DNA from: Lutibaculum baratangense AMV1
GTDB taxonomy: Bacteria; Pseudomonadota; Alphaproteobacteria; Rhizobiales; Tepidamorphaceae
Length of the DNA stretch: 64,000 bases
NCBI RefSeq assembly: GCF_000496075.1
Contig: NZ_AWXZ01000037.1
Coordinates: forward strand, 56,778-120,777
Direction: 5' to 3'
Shown here: positions 26,092 through 34,398 of the stretch, one piece after another
Layout of the letters: each line of letters begins with the position of its first letter
How positions within the stretch are numbered: the first letter of the stretch is position 1
Translations under genes and position numbers: made by a program
Notes under the pieces: model-generated
The model's input: the letters and a program-made list of their open reading frames with translations, nothing else
Database searches by the model: none
Told to the model about the DNA's origin: nothing

Positions 26092-26099
26092 GTGGCCCG

Positions 26100-27020
26100 A
26101 TGAGACCGAAGCACAAGGCGCGGCGCGCCGCCCTCGCCGGGATCCTCCTGGCGGCGACGCTCACTTCAGGCGCGGACCGGGCGGCCGCGGCCGAACGGAT
26201 CGTCTCCCTCGGCGGCTCGATCACGGAGATCCTCTACGCGCTCGGTCGAGAGGGGGAGATCGTGGCCGTCGACACGACGAGCCAGTATCCGCCCGCCGTC
26301 ACGGAGACCCATCCCGATGTCGGCTACCTCAGGGCGCTCTCGGCGGAGGGCGTGCTCTCCGTCGGCCCGACGCTGATCCTCGCGGAGGCCGATGCGGGGC
26401 CGCAAGAGGCCGTGGCCCTGCTGGAGCAGGCGTCGATCGCCTTCAGGCGGGCGCCCGACGAGCCATCGGCGGAGGGGCTCGGCGACAAGATCTTGTTCGT
26501 CGCCCGCGCGGTCGGCGACGAGGCGGCGGGAACGGGCTTGCGCGAGACGGTCGAGGCGGACCTGGAGACGATACTCGGCGCGACGGGGGCGATCGAACCG
26601 CGGGCGCGCGTGCTCTTCGTGCTGAGCGCGGCCGGCGGGCGGATCATGGCCTCGGGTGCGAACACGGCCGCCGCCTCGATGATCGAGCTGGCCGGTGCGG
26701 AGAACGCCGTCGGCGGCTTCGAAGGCTACAAGCAGATCAACGACGAGGCGGTTCTCGCCGCGGCGCCGGACGTGATCGTGATGATGGCGGGCGGCCCTCA
26801 CATGCCGGCGAACGAGGAGGTCCTGAGCCTTCCCGCCCTCGCCGACACGCCGGCCGGCCGCGCGCGGCGCCTCGTGACGATGGACGGTCTCTACCTCCTC
26901 GGCTTCGGCCCGCGCACCGCCCACGCGGTGCGCGACCTCGCGCACGCCATCTATCCGGACCTCGGCCTGCCGGACCTCCCCGAGCGGCCGTGGACCGCCG
27001 CGGGCGGCAACGGGGGATGA
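26100..27020 (+). CDS. hmuT: Periplasmic heme-binding protein HmuT
   Basis: This 306-residue cluster A-III solute-binding protein has a signal peptide (about 1-30, ending AAAA) and the family opening RIVSLGGSITEILYALG. It has the two-lobe layout with a long linking helix. PDVGYLRALSAEGVLSVGPTLIL is typical of HmuT. It carries heme from the receptor to HmuUV. The ATG follows the hemP stop within 8 bp, and its own stop overlaps hmuU at ATGA. Confidence 0.92.
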   Translation: MRPKHKARRAALAGILLAATLTSGADRAAAAERIVSLGGSITEILYALGREGEIVAVDTTSQYPPAVTETHPDVGYLRALSAEGVLSVGPTLILAEADAGPQEAVALLEQASIAFRRAPDEPSAEGLGDKILFVARAVGDEAAGTGLRETVEADLETILGATGAIEPRARVLFVLSAAGGRIMASGANTAAASMIELAGAENAVGGFEGYKQINDEAVLAAAPDVIVMMAGGPHMPANEEVLSLPALADTPAGRARRLVTMDGLYLLGFGPRTAHAVRDLAHAIYPDLGLPDLPERPWTAAGGNGG

Positions 27021-28088
27021 CGGCCCTCGCCGAAACGGGTGCCGGACGGACGGGCGACCGGGCCGGGCGCACCCTGGGGGTCACGGCCGGGCTCGCGGCG
27101 CTGCTCGTCGTGACGGCCTTCCTGTGCCTGTCCGTCGGGCCCACGGGCTTCGTGCCGGGCCAGGTGCTGTCCGGCCTCGTGGCGGGCTCCGGCACCGGGG
27201 GGCGTGCCCGACGTCATCCTCTGGCAGATCCGCATGCCCAGGGTGCTCGTGGGAGCGATGGTCGGCGCGGCGCTCGCCGTCTCGGGCGCGGTGATGCAGG
27301 GCCTCTTCCGCAACCCGCTCGCCGATCCGGGCCTCGTCGGCATCTCCGCCGGCGCGAGCCTCGGCGCCGTGACCTACCTCGTCATCGGCGCGCCGCTTGC
27401 CGCGCTCCTGCCGCATGCGCTCGCGATCTACGGGCTGCCGATCAGCGCGGCGATCGGCGGACTGGCCGCGACGCTCGTCCTCTACCGCATCGCGACCCGC
27501 GAGGGGCGAACCTCCATCGCGACGATGCTCCTCGCGGGCATCGCGCTCGCCGCCCTCGTCGCCGCGATGACCGGCCTCCTGATCTACATGGCGGACGACC
27601 GGCAGCTCAGGGACATCACCTTCTGGAGCCTCGGCAGCCTCGGCGGCGCGAACTGGGAGAAGGCCGCGGCGATCGCGCCGTTCCTGCTCGTGCCGATGAT
27701 CGCCGTCCCGTTGCTGGCGGACGGGCTCGACGGGCTGCTCCTCGGCGAGGCGACGGCCCGGCATCTCGGCATCGGCGTCGAGACCCTGAAGCGCGTCGCC
27801 ATCGCCGCCGTCGCCGCGTACGTCGGGGCCGCCGTCGCGGCGGCCGGCCCCATCGCCTTCGTCGGGATCGTCGTGCCGCACGTCCTGCGCCTCGCCATCG
27901 GACCGCGACATCGCGGCCTCCTGCCCGCGAGCGCACTCCTGGGCGCGGTCCTGCTCCTCGCCGCCGACGCCGTCGCCCGCACCGTCGTGGCGCCGGCGGA
28001 GCTGCCGATCGGCATCCTCACCGCGCTCTTCGGGGCGCCGCTCTTCCTGTGGCTTCTCCTGAAACGCCGCATGCTGGTGGACCTGTGA
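27017..28088 (+). CDS. hmuU: Heme ABC transporter permease HmuU, frameshifted at a G6 run
   Basis: The gene is split over two frames. The ATG at 27017 (overlapping the hmuT stop) starts the N-terminus with membrane helix 1 (AALLVVTAFLCLSVG). The rest, from VPDVILWQIRMPRVLVG to the stop at 28088, is in another frame. The switch falls in six consecutive G at 27197-27202: with five G the frame is continuous and reads GSGTGGVPDVILW, as expected for this FecCD-type permease. Helices 2-10 and motifs such as LFRNPLADPGLVG are intact. This is either a sequencing error, a real loss of function, or slippage at the run. Translation restarting at GTG 27204 would lack helix 1. Confidence 0.88.
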
Positions 28089-28882
28089 GCATCGAATTCG
28101 CCGATATCGACGTGCGTCTCGGCGGCAGGAGCGTGCTGCGCGTCGATCGCCTCACGCTCGAGGCAGGCGAGCTGACGGTCGTCGTCGGGCCGAACGGGGC
28201 GGGCAAGTCGACCCTCATGCGGGTGATGAGCGGAGAGCTCGTGCCACATCGGGGAAACGTGGCGCTCGCCGGCCGCAGGCTCGCGGATTGGACGCCGGCC
28301 GAGCTCGCCACGGCGCGCGCGGTCCTGCCCCAGGCCACGACGCTCGCCTTCCCCTTCACCGTCTTCGAGGTCGTCGGCCTGGGCCTGATCTCGGCCGGCC
28401 GGGGCCTCGCCGCGCCCGACCGGCGCCGCCGGGTAGAGGACGCGCTCGCACGCGCCGGCCTGGCGGACTACGCGCACCGGTTCTACCAGCAGCTTTCGGG
28501 CGGGGAGCAACAACGTGTGCAGTTCGCGAGGGTGCTGTGCCAGCTCCCGGCGAGAGGGCGCGGGCGGGGCCCGACCTGGCTGATGCTCGACGAGCCGACC
28601 GCGAGCCTCGATCTCAGGCACCAGTTCGCGATCCTCGACGAGGCTCGCAACCATGCCCACCGCGACGGCGGGGCGGTCGCCATCCTGCACGACCTCAACC
28701 TCGCGAGCCTCTACGCCGACCGCCTGCTGGTCCTCGGCGAGGGAGGGCTCAAGGCCGACGGGAGACCCGGCGAGGTCCTCTCGCAACGGCTCGTCGAGGA
28801 CGTGTTCGGGGTGCGACTCGCCTTCGCCCACGGCGCGAACGGCCGGCCGTTCGTGTTGCCGGAACGCGCCGCCACACCCTGA
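28085..28882 (+). CDS. hmuV: Heme ABC transporter ATP-binding protein HmuV
   Basis: This 265-residue ATPase powers HmuU. Walker A is GPNGAGKST, the signature is LSGGEQQR, Walker B is LMLDEP and the switch His is in ILHDLNLAS. Length and HmuV-style region QLPARGRGRGPTW before Walker B fit the family. The GTG start overlaps the hmuU stop. It ends the plus-strand heme operon. Confidence 0.93.
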   Translation: MSIEFADIDVRLGGRSVLRVDRLTLEAGELTVVVGPNGAGKSTLMRVMSGELVPHRGNVALAGRRLADWTPAELATARAVLPQATTLAFPFTVFEVVGLGLISAGRGLAAPDRRRRVEDALARAGLADYAHRFYQQLSGGEQQRVQFARVLCQLPARGRGRGPTWLMLDEPTASLDLRHQFAILDEARNHAHRDGGAVAILHDLNLASLYADRLLVLGEGGLKADGRPGEVLSQRLVEDVFGVRLAFAHGANGRPFVLPERAATP

Positions 28883-28891
28883 GAGACAGTG

Positions 28892-28907
28892 GGGCCGCGG
28901 GCCCTTT
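28892..28907 (+). terminator. Short hairpin between convergent hmuV and rirA-like genes
   Basis: GGGCC (28892-28896) pairs with GGCCC (28900-28904) over a 3-nt loop followed by TTT. It is short, so it may be only a weak terminator for hmuV. Confidence 0.4.
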
Positions 28908-28917
28908 CCCTCGGGTC

Positions 28918-29379
28918 CTACTGGATCGTCGGCGCCTTGCCGCTGAGCGCGGCGATCGCCTCGGCCCGCGGCTTCGGGCGTGCCGTCACCAGATCCTCCA
29001 GCGTGTACTGCTCGAGAACGTCGATGAAGGCGCTGATCGCCTCGTCGAGGATGCGGTTGATCGGAGCGATCGGCCGGATCGGGCAGGCGCCGATGTCGCC
29101 GCCGAGGCAGTCCGCCTCGATGCGCGTCTCCTCCGTCGCCTTCACGACCTCGCCCAGGCGGATGTCCTTCGCAGGCCGCGCGAGCCGGATGCCGCCACCG
29201 CGACCGCGCACCGTCTCCAGCACCCCGCGCTGCACGAGAAGCGGGATGATCTTGAACAGGTTGTGTTCGGTGATCTGATAGGCTCGCGCGATCTCCGGCA
29301 CCTTCACGAGCTTCCCCTGCGCCTGGCCGCAGTGAATGAGGATACGGAGCGCGTAGCCGGTCTGCTTGGTGAGCCTCAT
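28918..29379 (-). CDS. rirA: RirA-like Rrf2 family iron regulator lacking the third Cys
   Basis: This 153-residue transcription factor opens with the Rrf2 winged helix (RLTKQTGYALRILIHCG). RirA senses iron through a Fe-S cluster held by Cys91, Cys99 and Cys105 and represses iron-uptake genes. Here Cys91 and Cys99 are present at exactly those positions in EADCLGGDIGACP, but residue 105 is Ala. An extra Cys lies at 17. It converges on hmuV, and a TGA-N9-TCA box controls the heme operons 3.5 kb away, which supports the RirA call over IscR or NsrR. Cluster binding may therefore be altered or use another ligand. Confidence 0.83.
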   Translation of the reverse strand: MRLTKQTGYALRILIHCGQAQGKLVKVPEIARAYQITEHNLFKIIPLLVQRGVLETVRGRGGGIRLARPAKDIRLGEVVKATEETRIEADCLGGDIGACPIRPIAPINRILDEAISAFIDVLEQYTLEDLVTARPKPRAEAIAALSGKAPTIQ

Positions 29380-29622
29380 GCTGTTCCCTGGCCTAACCGG
29401 TCCATCGTTGCGTCGCGGGCGGAAGCATATACCACGACGGCCCGTTGGGCGATCCCACCGCGTCCGTCGCCGATTGCGCCGGCGCAACGGCGCGACGTCG
29501 AATGCACCACGCCGGCCGCCAATGTGGGTTTTCTGGCAATGTGTTGCAAGTGTGGTCCTTGCCGCCGGGGCACGCGCTATCCACACTCTAGACCAACCCT
29601 CAAAACAGTAGGAACCGGCCCC
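29380..29622. promoter_or_regulatory. Divergent intergenic region between rirA-like and TerB-like genes
   Basis: This 243-bp gap must hold the promoters of both divergent genes. I see no clear palindrome or iron box in it, and the short ORFs it contains look spurious. Confidence 0.35.
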
Positions 29623-30072
29623 ATGTTCGGCGCCATCCAGAAGATGTTCCGCCAACTCGGCGGCTCCCCGGCGGAGGAGAGCTTCGCGGAGGACGATCCC
29701 CGGATCGCCGCCGCCGCCCTTGCCGTTCACGCCATCGCGATCGACGGCGAGGTGGACGAGGAAGAGCGTCGAAAGTTGCGTGCCGTTCTCTCGGAGCAGT
29801 ACCACCTCGACGACGAGGAGACGGAGGCGCTCATCAAGGAGGCGCGTCGCCGGGATCTCGAGGCGGTGGACCTCTACACCTTCACCAGCGTCCTGAAGCG
29901 CAGCCTAGACGAGGAGCAGCGGGTCGAGATCGTCGAGATGCTCTGGCGCCTCGTCTATGCCGACGGGCAGGTGCACGAGTTCGAGGACAATCTCGTGTGG
30001 CGCGTCGCGGAGCTGCTCGGCGTCTCGGCACGGGATAGAATGCTGCTGCGAAAGCAGGTGACCGACGAATAG
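29623..30072 (+). CDS. TerB-like family protein
   Basis: This 149-residue all-helical protein matches the TerB-like (tellurite resistance B) fold. It has two repeats of the acidic pattern, AIAIDGEVDEEERR near 43 and VYADGQVHEFED near 115. These resemble the metal-binding turns of TerB. No other ter genes are near, so tellurite resistance should not be assumed; lone TerB-like proteins are common in Hyphomicrobiales. The ATG follows GTAGGAACC. It lies upstream of an amidotransferase gene on the same strand. Confidence 0.78.
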   Translation: MFGAIQKMFRQLGGSPAEESFAEDDPRIAAAALAVHAIAIDGEVDEEERRKLRAVLSEQYHLDDEETEALIKEARRRDLEAVDLYTFTSVLKRSLDEEQRVEIVEMLWRLVYADGQVHEFEDNLVWRVAELLGVSARDRMLLRKQVTDE

Positions 30073-30255
30073 GCAGCTCACGATCCGTGCATCCATGTTG
30101 CATGGCAGCGAGCGCGACCCTATGATTCCGCACGTCGTGTCGCGTGCGCCGTCGCCGGCCGTCGCGGCCGCACCTTCCGCAGAACCATCTCGCTGCGAAC
30201 AGCGCGAGGTGAGCCGTACAGTCCGCCGCCAGCATCGCCCGCCGACCGAGCCCAG

Positions 30256-30984
30256 ATGACCGACCAGATTCTGATCGTTCTCCATCAGCCCACCTCGTCG
30301 CCCGGACGCATCGGCCAGCTTCTCTCGCGGCGCGGCTTCACCCTGGACATCAGGCGCCCCGTGCTCGGCGATCCCTTGCCCGACACGATGGCGGAGCACG
30401 CGGGCGCGGTGATCTTCGGCGGACCGATGAGCGCGAACGACACCGACGAGTTCGTGCGGCGCGAAATCGACTGGATCGGCGTGACGTTGAGAGAGGAGGC
30501 GCCGTTTCTCGGCGTGTGCCTCGGCGCCCAGATGCTGATCAAGCACCTCGGCGGCGAGATCAGGCCCCACCCCGACGGCTGCGCGGAGGTGGGCTACTAC
30601 CCGCTGCGGCCGACTCCGGCGGGACGGGCGCTCATGGAGTGGCCGGAAACGGTCTATCAGTGGCATCGCGAGGGAATGGACCTGCCGAGCGGCGTGGAGC
30701 TTCTGGCGAAGGGTGACCTGTTCGAGAACCAGGCCGTTCGCGTCGGGCCCGCAGCCTTCGGCGTGCAGTTCCATGCCGAGCTGACGCTGGCCATGCTCCA
30801 TCGCTGGACCACGCGGGGGGCGAAGCGCATGGAGCTTCCCGGCGCACAGGGCCGCAGGGCGCACTTCGAGGGTCGCGGCATCTACGACCCGGCGATCCTG
30901 CGCTGGCTCGGGAGCTTCCTCGACCTCTGGATCGCCTGCGACCCGCGGCAGCGCGAGGAGCCGCGGCGCGCCGCCGCCGGCTGA
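30256..30984 (+). CDS. Class I glutamine amidotransferase (GMP synthase-like domain)
   Basis: This 242-residue stand-alone GATase has the nucleophile Cys88 in LGVCLGAQ and His173/Glu175 in QFHAE, so the triad is complete and the enzyme should release ammonia from glutamine or a gamma-glutamyl compound. No synthetase domain is attached. Related stand-alone proteins include gamma-glutamyl-amine hydrolases and unassigned GuaA-like GATases. The 183-bp gap before it has no evident gene. The substrate cannot be set from sequence. Confidence 0.82.
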   Translation: MTDQILIVLHQPTSSPGRIGQLLSRRGFTLDIRRPVLGDPLPDTMAEHAGAVIFGGPMSANDTDEFVRREIDWIGVTLREEAPFLGVCLGAQMLIKHLGGEIRPHPDGCAEVGYYPLRPTPAGRALMEWPETVYQWHREGMDLPSGVELLAKGDLFENQAVRVGPAAFGVQFHAELTLAMLHRWTTRGAKRMELPGAQGRRAHFEGRGIYDPAILRWLGSFLDLWIACDPRQREEPRRAAAG

Positions 30985-31192
30985 GATCCGCGCGCCCGTC
31001 TCCGCCCGGGCAGGTGCGTTGCTGCCTTTGCCGGCAGTCGTCATCCGGTCAAGACCTGTCAGAAGCGGTCGTCGGCAAGGCGGGCGAGTATCGGAGACTC
31101 GACACCTCGCCACAATTGCGGCAATCCTCAAGCTTAGATCTGGACGCGGATCGCACGGGGCAGCGGTCGAAGCGTCGTTGAGGAGGCCGCGC

Positions 31193-32941
31193 GTGGCGGA
31201 GCGTCTGGGGGTCGACAGAGATTTCGTAGCGGCCGTCGCGAGTTGCCGCCGCGCGCTGGTGGCGGTGGGGGCCTTCTCGCTCGCCCTCAACCTGCTGATG
31301 CTCACCGTTCCCCTCTACATGACGTCGGTCTACGACCGGGTCCTGTCGTCGCGGAGCGAAGAGACGCTGCTCGCGCTGACCATCGTGGCGGTCGGCGCCC
31401 TCGTCATCGCGGGCATGCTGGAATCGCTGCGCCAGTTCGTCCTGCAGCGCACCGGCGCGCGCCTCGAGACCTCGCTCGGCTCGCGCCTCCACGAATCCTC
31501 GCTGATGCTGGCGCAGACGCGGGGGCCGGACGTGCAGGGGCTGCGCGACCTCCAGCAGGTCCGGCAGTTCATATCGTCGCCGCTGGTCGGAGCCTTCTTC
31601 GACGCGCCGGTCGCGCCGCTCTACCTCGCCCTCATCTTCATCATCCACCCCGACCTCGGGTGGATCACACTCGCGGCCGCGATCCTGCTGCTCCTCGTAT
31701 CGCTCCTGAACCAGCGCCTCACCGCGAGACCGCTGGCTCAGGCCGGCCAGCACACCATCGCCGCGCTGCAGAAGGCGCAGGCGCATGCGCGCAACGCCGA
31801 GCTCGTGCGGGCGATGGGCATGTCGTCGAACTGCGTGACGTCATGGGGCGAGGACAATGCCAAGGGGATGGTCGAAGCCGACAGGGCGGGCCGGACGAAC
31901 GCGGTGCTCTCGGGCCTCACGCGCTTTCTGCGGCTTCTCCTCCAGATCGCGATTCTCGGCTACGGCGCCTATCTCGTCCTGACCCACAACACGCTGAGCG
32001 GCGGCATCATCTTCGCTGCGTCCATCATCTCGTCGCGGGCGCTCGCACCGATCGACCAGGCGATCGGCGGCTGGCGCAGCTTCGTCTCCGCCTCGCAGTC
32101 CTGGGCGCGCCTGAAGGAGTTGCTCGCCGCTGCCGGGATCGAGCACGAGCGCATGTCGCTGCCCGCGCCGAAGCCGTCGCTGCAGGGCGAGAAGCTCGTC
32201 TATTTCGCAGCCCCCGGCGGCGACCCGATCCTCAAGGGCCTCAATTTCCTCATCGAGCCGGGGGAGGTCGTCGGGATCATCGGCCCGAGCGGCGCCGGCA
32301 AGTCCACGCTGGCGCGGCTCCTCGTCGGGGCCATCCGCCCGACGCAAGGCGTGGTCAGGATCGGCGGCGACGACCTGAACCAGTGGGCGAGCTCCGCGCT
32401 CGGCCCCTTCATCGGCTACGTTCCCCAGGACGTCGAGCTCTTCCCGGCGACCGTCGGCCAGAACATCGCGCGGATGAGCCCCGAGCCCAACGCCGCAAAG
32501 GTCGTCGAGGCGGCGAAGCTCGCCAATTGCCATGAACTGATCCAGCGCCTGCCCAAGGGCTACGACACGCTGCTCGGTCCAGGCGGCCACTCCCTCTCCG
32601 GCGGCCAGCGCCAGCGCATCGCCCTCGCGCGCGCCTTCTACGGCCAGCCGCGCCTCGTCGTCCTGGACGAGCCGAACGCCTCTCTCGACAATGACGGCGA
32701 GCAGGCGCTCATCCAGGCGCTGAAGGACGCCCACGCGGCGGGCATCACCTGCGTCGTCATCACGCAGCGCACGAGCATCGTGCCCGCGCTCACCAAGGTC
32801 ATGGTGCTGCGCGACGGCAGGATCGAGGATTACGGGCCCAGGGACGAGGTGCTTCAGCGGCAGATGCGGGCCCAGGGCGCCGCCGCCGCGGGACAGGTGG
32901 CCCCGCGGCCGGCGAACGCTCCGGCCGCCAGGGCGAACTGA
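31193..32941 (+). CDS. Type I secretion system permease/ATPase (PrtD/AprD family)
   Basis: This 582-residue ABC exporter half carries about six membrane helices (about 20-280) and a nucleotide-binding domain with Walker A GPSGAGKST, signature LSGGQRQR and Walker B LVVLDEP. NLLMLTVPLYMTSVYDRVL is the PrtD-type helix 1. The GTG at 31193 was chosen because AGGAGG sits 6 bp upstream; the frame stays open to 31019. It would export an unfolded substrate with a C-terminal signal through an MFP and a TolC-like channel. The MFP gene follows after 10 bp; no RTX-type substrate or TolC is in the window. Confidence 0.9.
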   Translation: MAERLGVDRDFVAAVASCRRALVAVGAFSLALNLLMLTVPLYMTSVYDRVLSSRSEETLLALTIVAVGALVIAGMLESLRQFVLQRTGARLETSLGSRLHESSLMLAQTRGPDVQGLRDLQQVRQFISSPLVGAFFDAPVAPLYLALIFIIHPDLGWITLAAAILLLLVSLLNQRLTARPLAQAGQHTIAALQKAQAHARNAELVRAMGMSSNCVTSWGEDNAKGMVEADRAGRTNAVLSGLTRFLRLLLQIAILGYGAYLVLTHNTLSGGIIFAASIISSRALAPIDQAIGGWRSFVSASQSWARLKELLAAAGIEHERMSLPAPKPSLQGEKLVYFAAPGGDPILKGLNFLIEPGEVVGIIGPSGAGKSTLARLLVGAIRPTQGVVRIGGDDLNQWASSALGPFIGYVPQDVELFPATVGQNIARMSPEPNAAKVVEAAKLANCHELIQRLPKGYDTLLGPGGHSLSGGQRQRIALARAFYGQPRLVVLDEPNASLDNDGEQALIQALKDAHAAGITCVVITQRTSIVPALTKVMVLRDGRIEDYGPRDEVLQRQMRAQGAAAAGQVAPRPANAPAARAN

Positions 32942-32951
32942 GGAGGCGGTC

Positions 32952-34256
32952 ATGGCCGAGTGGCACAAGAACGTCGCAACCGGGATCGGGCGCCCCGTCG
33001 TCATCGGGATCCTGATCCTCGCTCTGGGTTTCGGAGGCTTCGGCACGTGGGCCGCGGTCGCCCCGCTGGCCGGCGCGGTCGTCGCGCCCGGCACGGTCGT
33101 CACGCTCGGGCGCAACAAGCTCGTCCAGCACCTGGAGGGCGGCATCGTCCGCGAGATCCTCGTGAAGGAGGGAGAGCGCGTCGAAGGCGGGCAGCCGCTG
33201 ATCGTGCTCGACCCCACGCAGCCCGAGGCGCGGCGCAACCGCATCCAAGCCCAGCTCGACGTGCTCGACGCCCTCGAGGCCCGCGCCGTCGCGGAACGTG
33301 ACGGGGACCACGAGATCGCGTTCCCCGAGGCCCTGCTCGCCAAGGACACGCCGGAGGTCGTTCGCGTGGTCGCCGACCAGCGTGCCGAGTTCGAGGCGCG
33401 GTTCGAGAAGCACCAGGCGGAGCTCGGAATCCTCGGACAGCAGATGGCCGCTCTCAACGAGGAAATCACCGGACTCGAGGCCCAGAAGCAGGCGATCGAG
33501 ATCCAGCTCGAGCTCATTCAGGAGGAAAAGGCCGACACCGAGAGCCTTCTGCAGAAGGGGCTCGCACGCAAGACGCGCGCGCTCGAGCTGCGCCGGGCGG
33601 AAGCCGACCTGATCGGCCGCCAGGGACAGCTGACGGCCGCCATCGCCAAGGCCCGCCAGACGATCACGGAGGCGGAGCAGCAGATCCAGCGCCTCAGGAT
33701 CGCCCGCCTGGAGGAGGCCGTGAGCCGGCTGAGCGACGTGCGCCTGAAGCGCTCCGACTTCACCGAGCAGCTGCGCGCCGCGCAGGACGTACTCGACCGT
33801 CTCGTCGTGCGCACCCCCGTGCCGGGCACGGTGATGCAGCTCACGAAGTACAACCCGGGAGCCGTCATCTCGCCGGGCGAGCCCCTGATGGAGATCGTGC
33901 CGGAGAGCTCCGGCCTCGTCATCGAGGCCCATGTGCGCCCGCAGGACATCGACGAGGTGCGCCTGGGCCAGCAGGCGCGGCTCGCCTTCTCCGCGCTCGA
34001 CCAGCGCGAGGTGCCGCCGGTGCCGGGCGAGGTCGACCGCGTCTCGGCCGACCGGTTCGTGAACGACAAGACGGGCGAGGCCTACTATCTCGTGCGCCTG
34101 GCGATCACCGTGGATCCGATCGAGGGTTTCGATCCCGCCGCGATCGGGCCCGGGCAGCCGGTCGAGGTCTTCATCACGACGGAAGAGCGCACCTTCCTCA
34201 CCTACCTGACGGACCCGATCAGGAAGACCTTCCGGCGCTCGCTTCGGGAGAGCTGA
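32952..34256 (+). CDS. HlyD/PrtE family type I secretion membrane fusion protein
   Basis: This 434-residue periplasmic adaptor has one N-terminal helix (about 15-38), a split lipoyl domain (NKLVQHLEGGIVREILVKEG and later VVRTPVPGTVMQL), a long coiled coil (about 120-270) and a beta-barrel end (VRLAITVDP). It bridges the ABC exporter to an outer-membrane channel. It is co-transcribed with the ABC gene. The partner TolC and the substrate are not in this window. Confidence 0.91.
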   Translation: MAEWHKNVATGIGRPVVIGILILALGFGGFGTWAAVAPLAGAVVAPGTVVTLGRNKLVQHLEGGIVREILVKEGERVEGGQPLIVLDPTQPEARRNRIQAQLDVLDALEARAVAERDGDHEIAFPEALLAKDTPEVVRVVADQRAEFEARFEKHQAELGILGQQMAALNEEITGLEAQKQAIEIQLELIQEEKADTESLLQKGLARKTRALELRRAEADLIGRQGQLTAAIAKARQTITEAEQQIQRLRIARLEEAVSRLSDVRLKRSDFTEQLRAAQDVLDRLVVRTPVPGTVMQLTKYNPGAVISPGEPLMEIVPESSGLVIEAHVRPQDIDEVRLGQQARLAFSALDQREVPPVPGEVDRVSADRFVNDKTGEAYYLVRLAITVDPIEGFDPAAIGPGQPVEVFITTEERTFLTYLTDPIRKTFRRSLRES

Positions 34257-34398
34257 GCGGGAGCGTTCAGTCTGATCGCCGCACGACAGAGGGGTGGGTT
34301 CCTGCCGCCTCACCTTGTGATCCACAGATGACGGGTGTAAATCACCGGCCTGCGTTCGCCGGCTCGTCCCGGCGGCAGTTCGCTGAACTGGATGAGTT

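Noticed and set aside
31019..31192. Longer N-terminus of the type I secretion ATPase from 31019
   Set aside because: The extra 58 residues do not fit the family, and AGGAGG precisely precedes GTG 31193.
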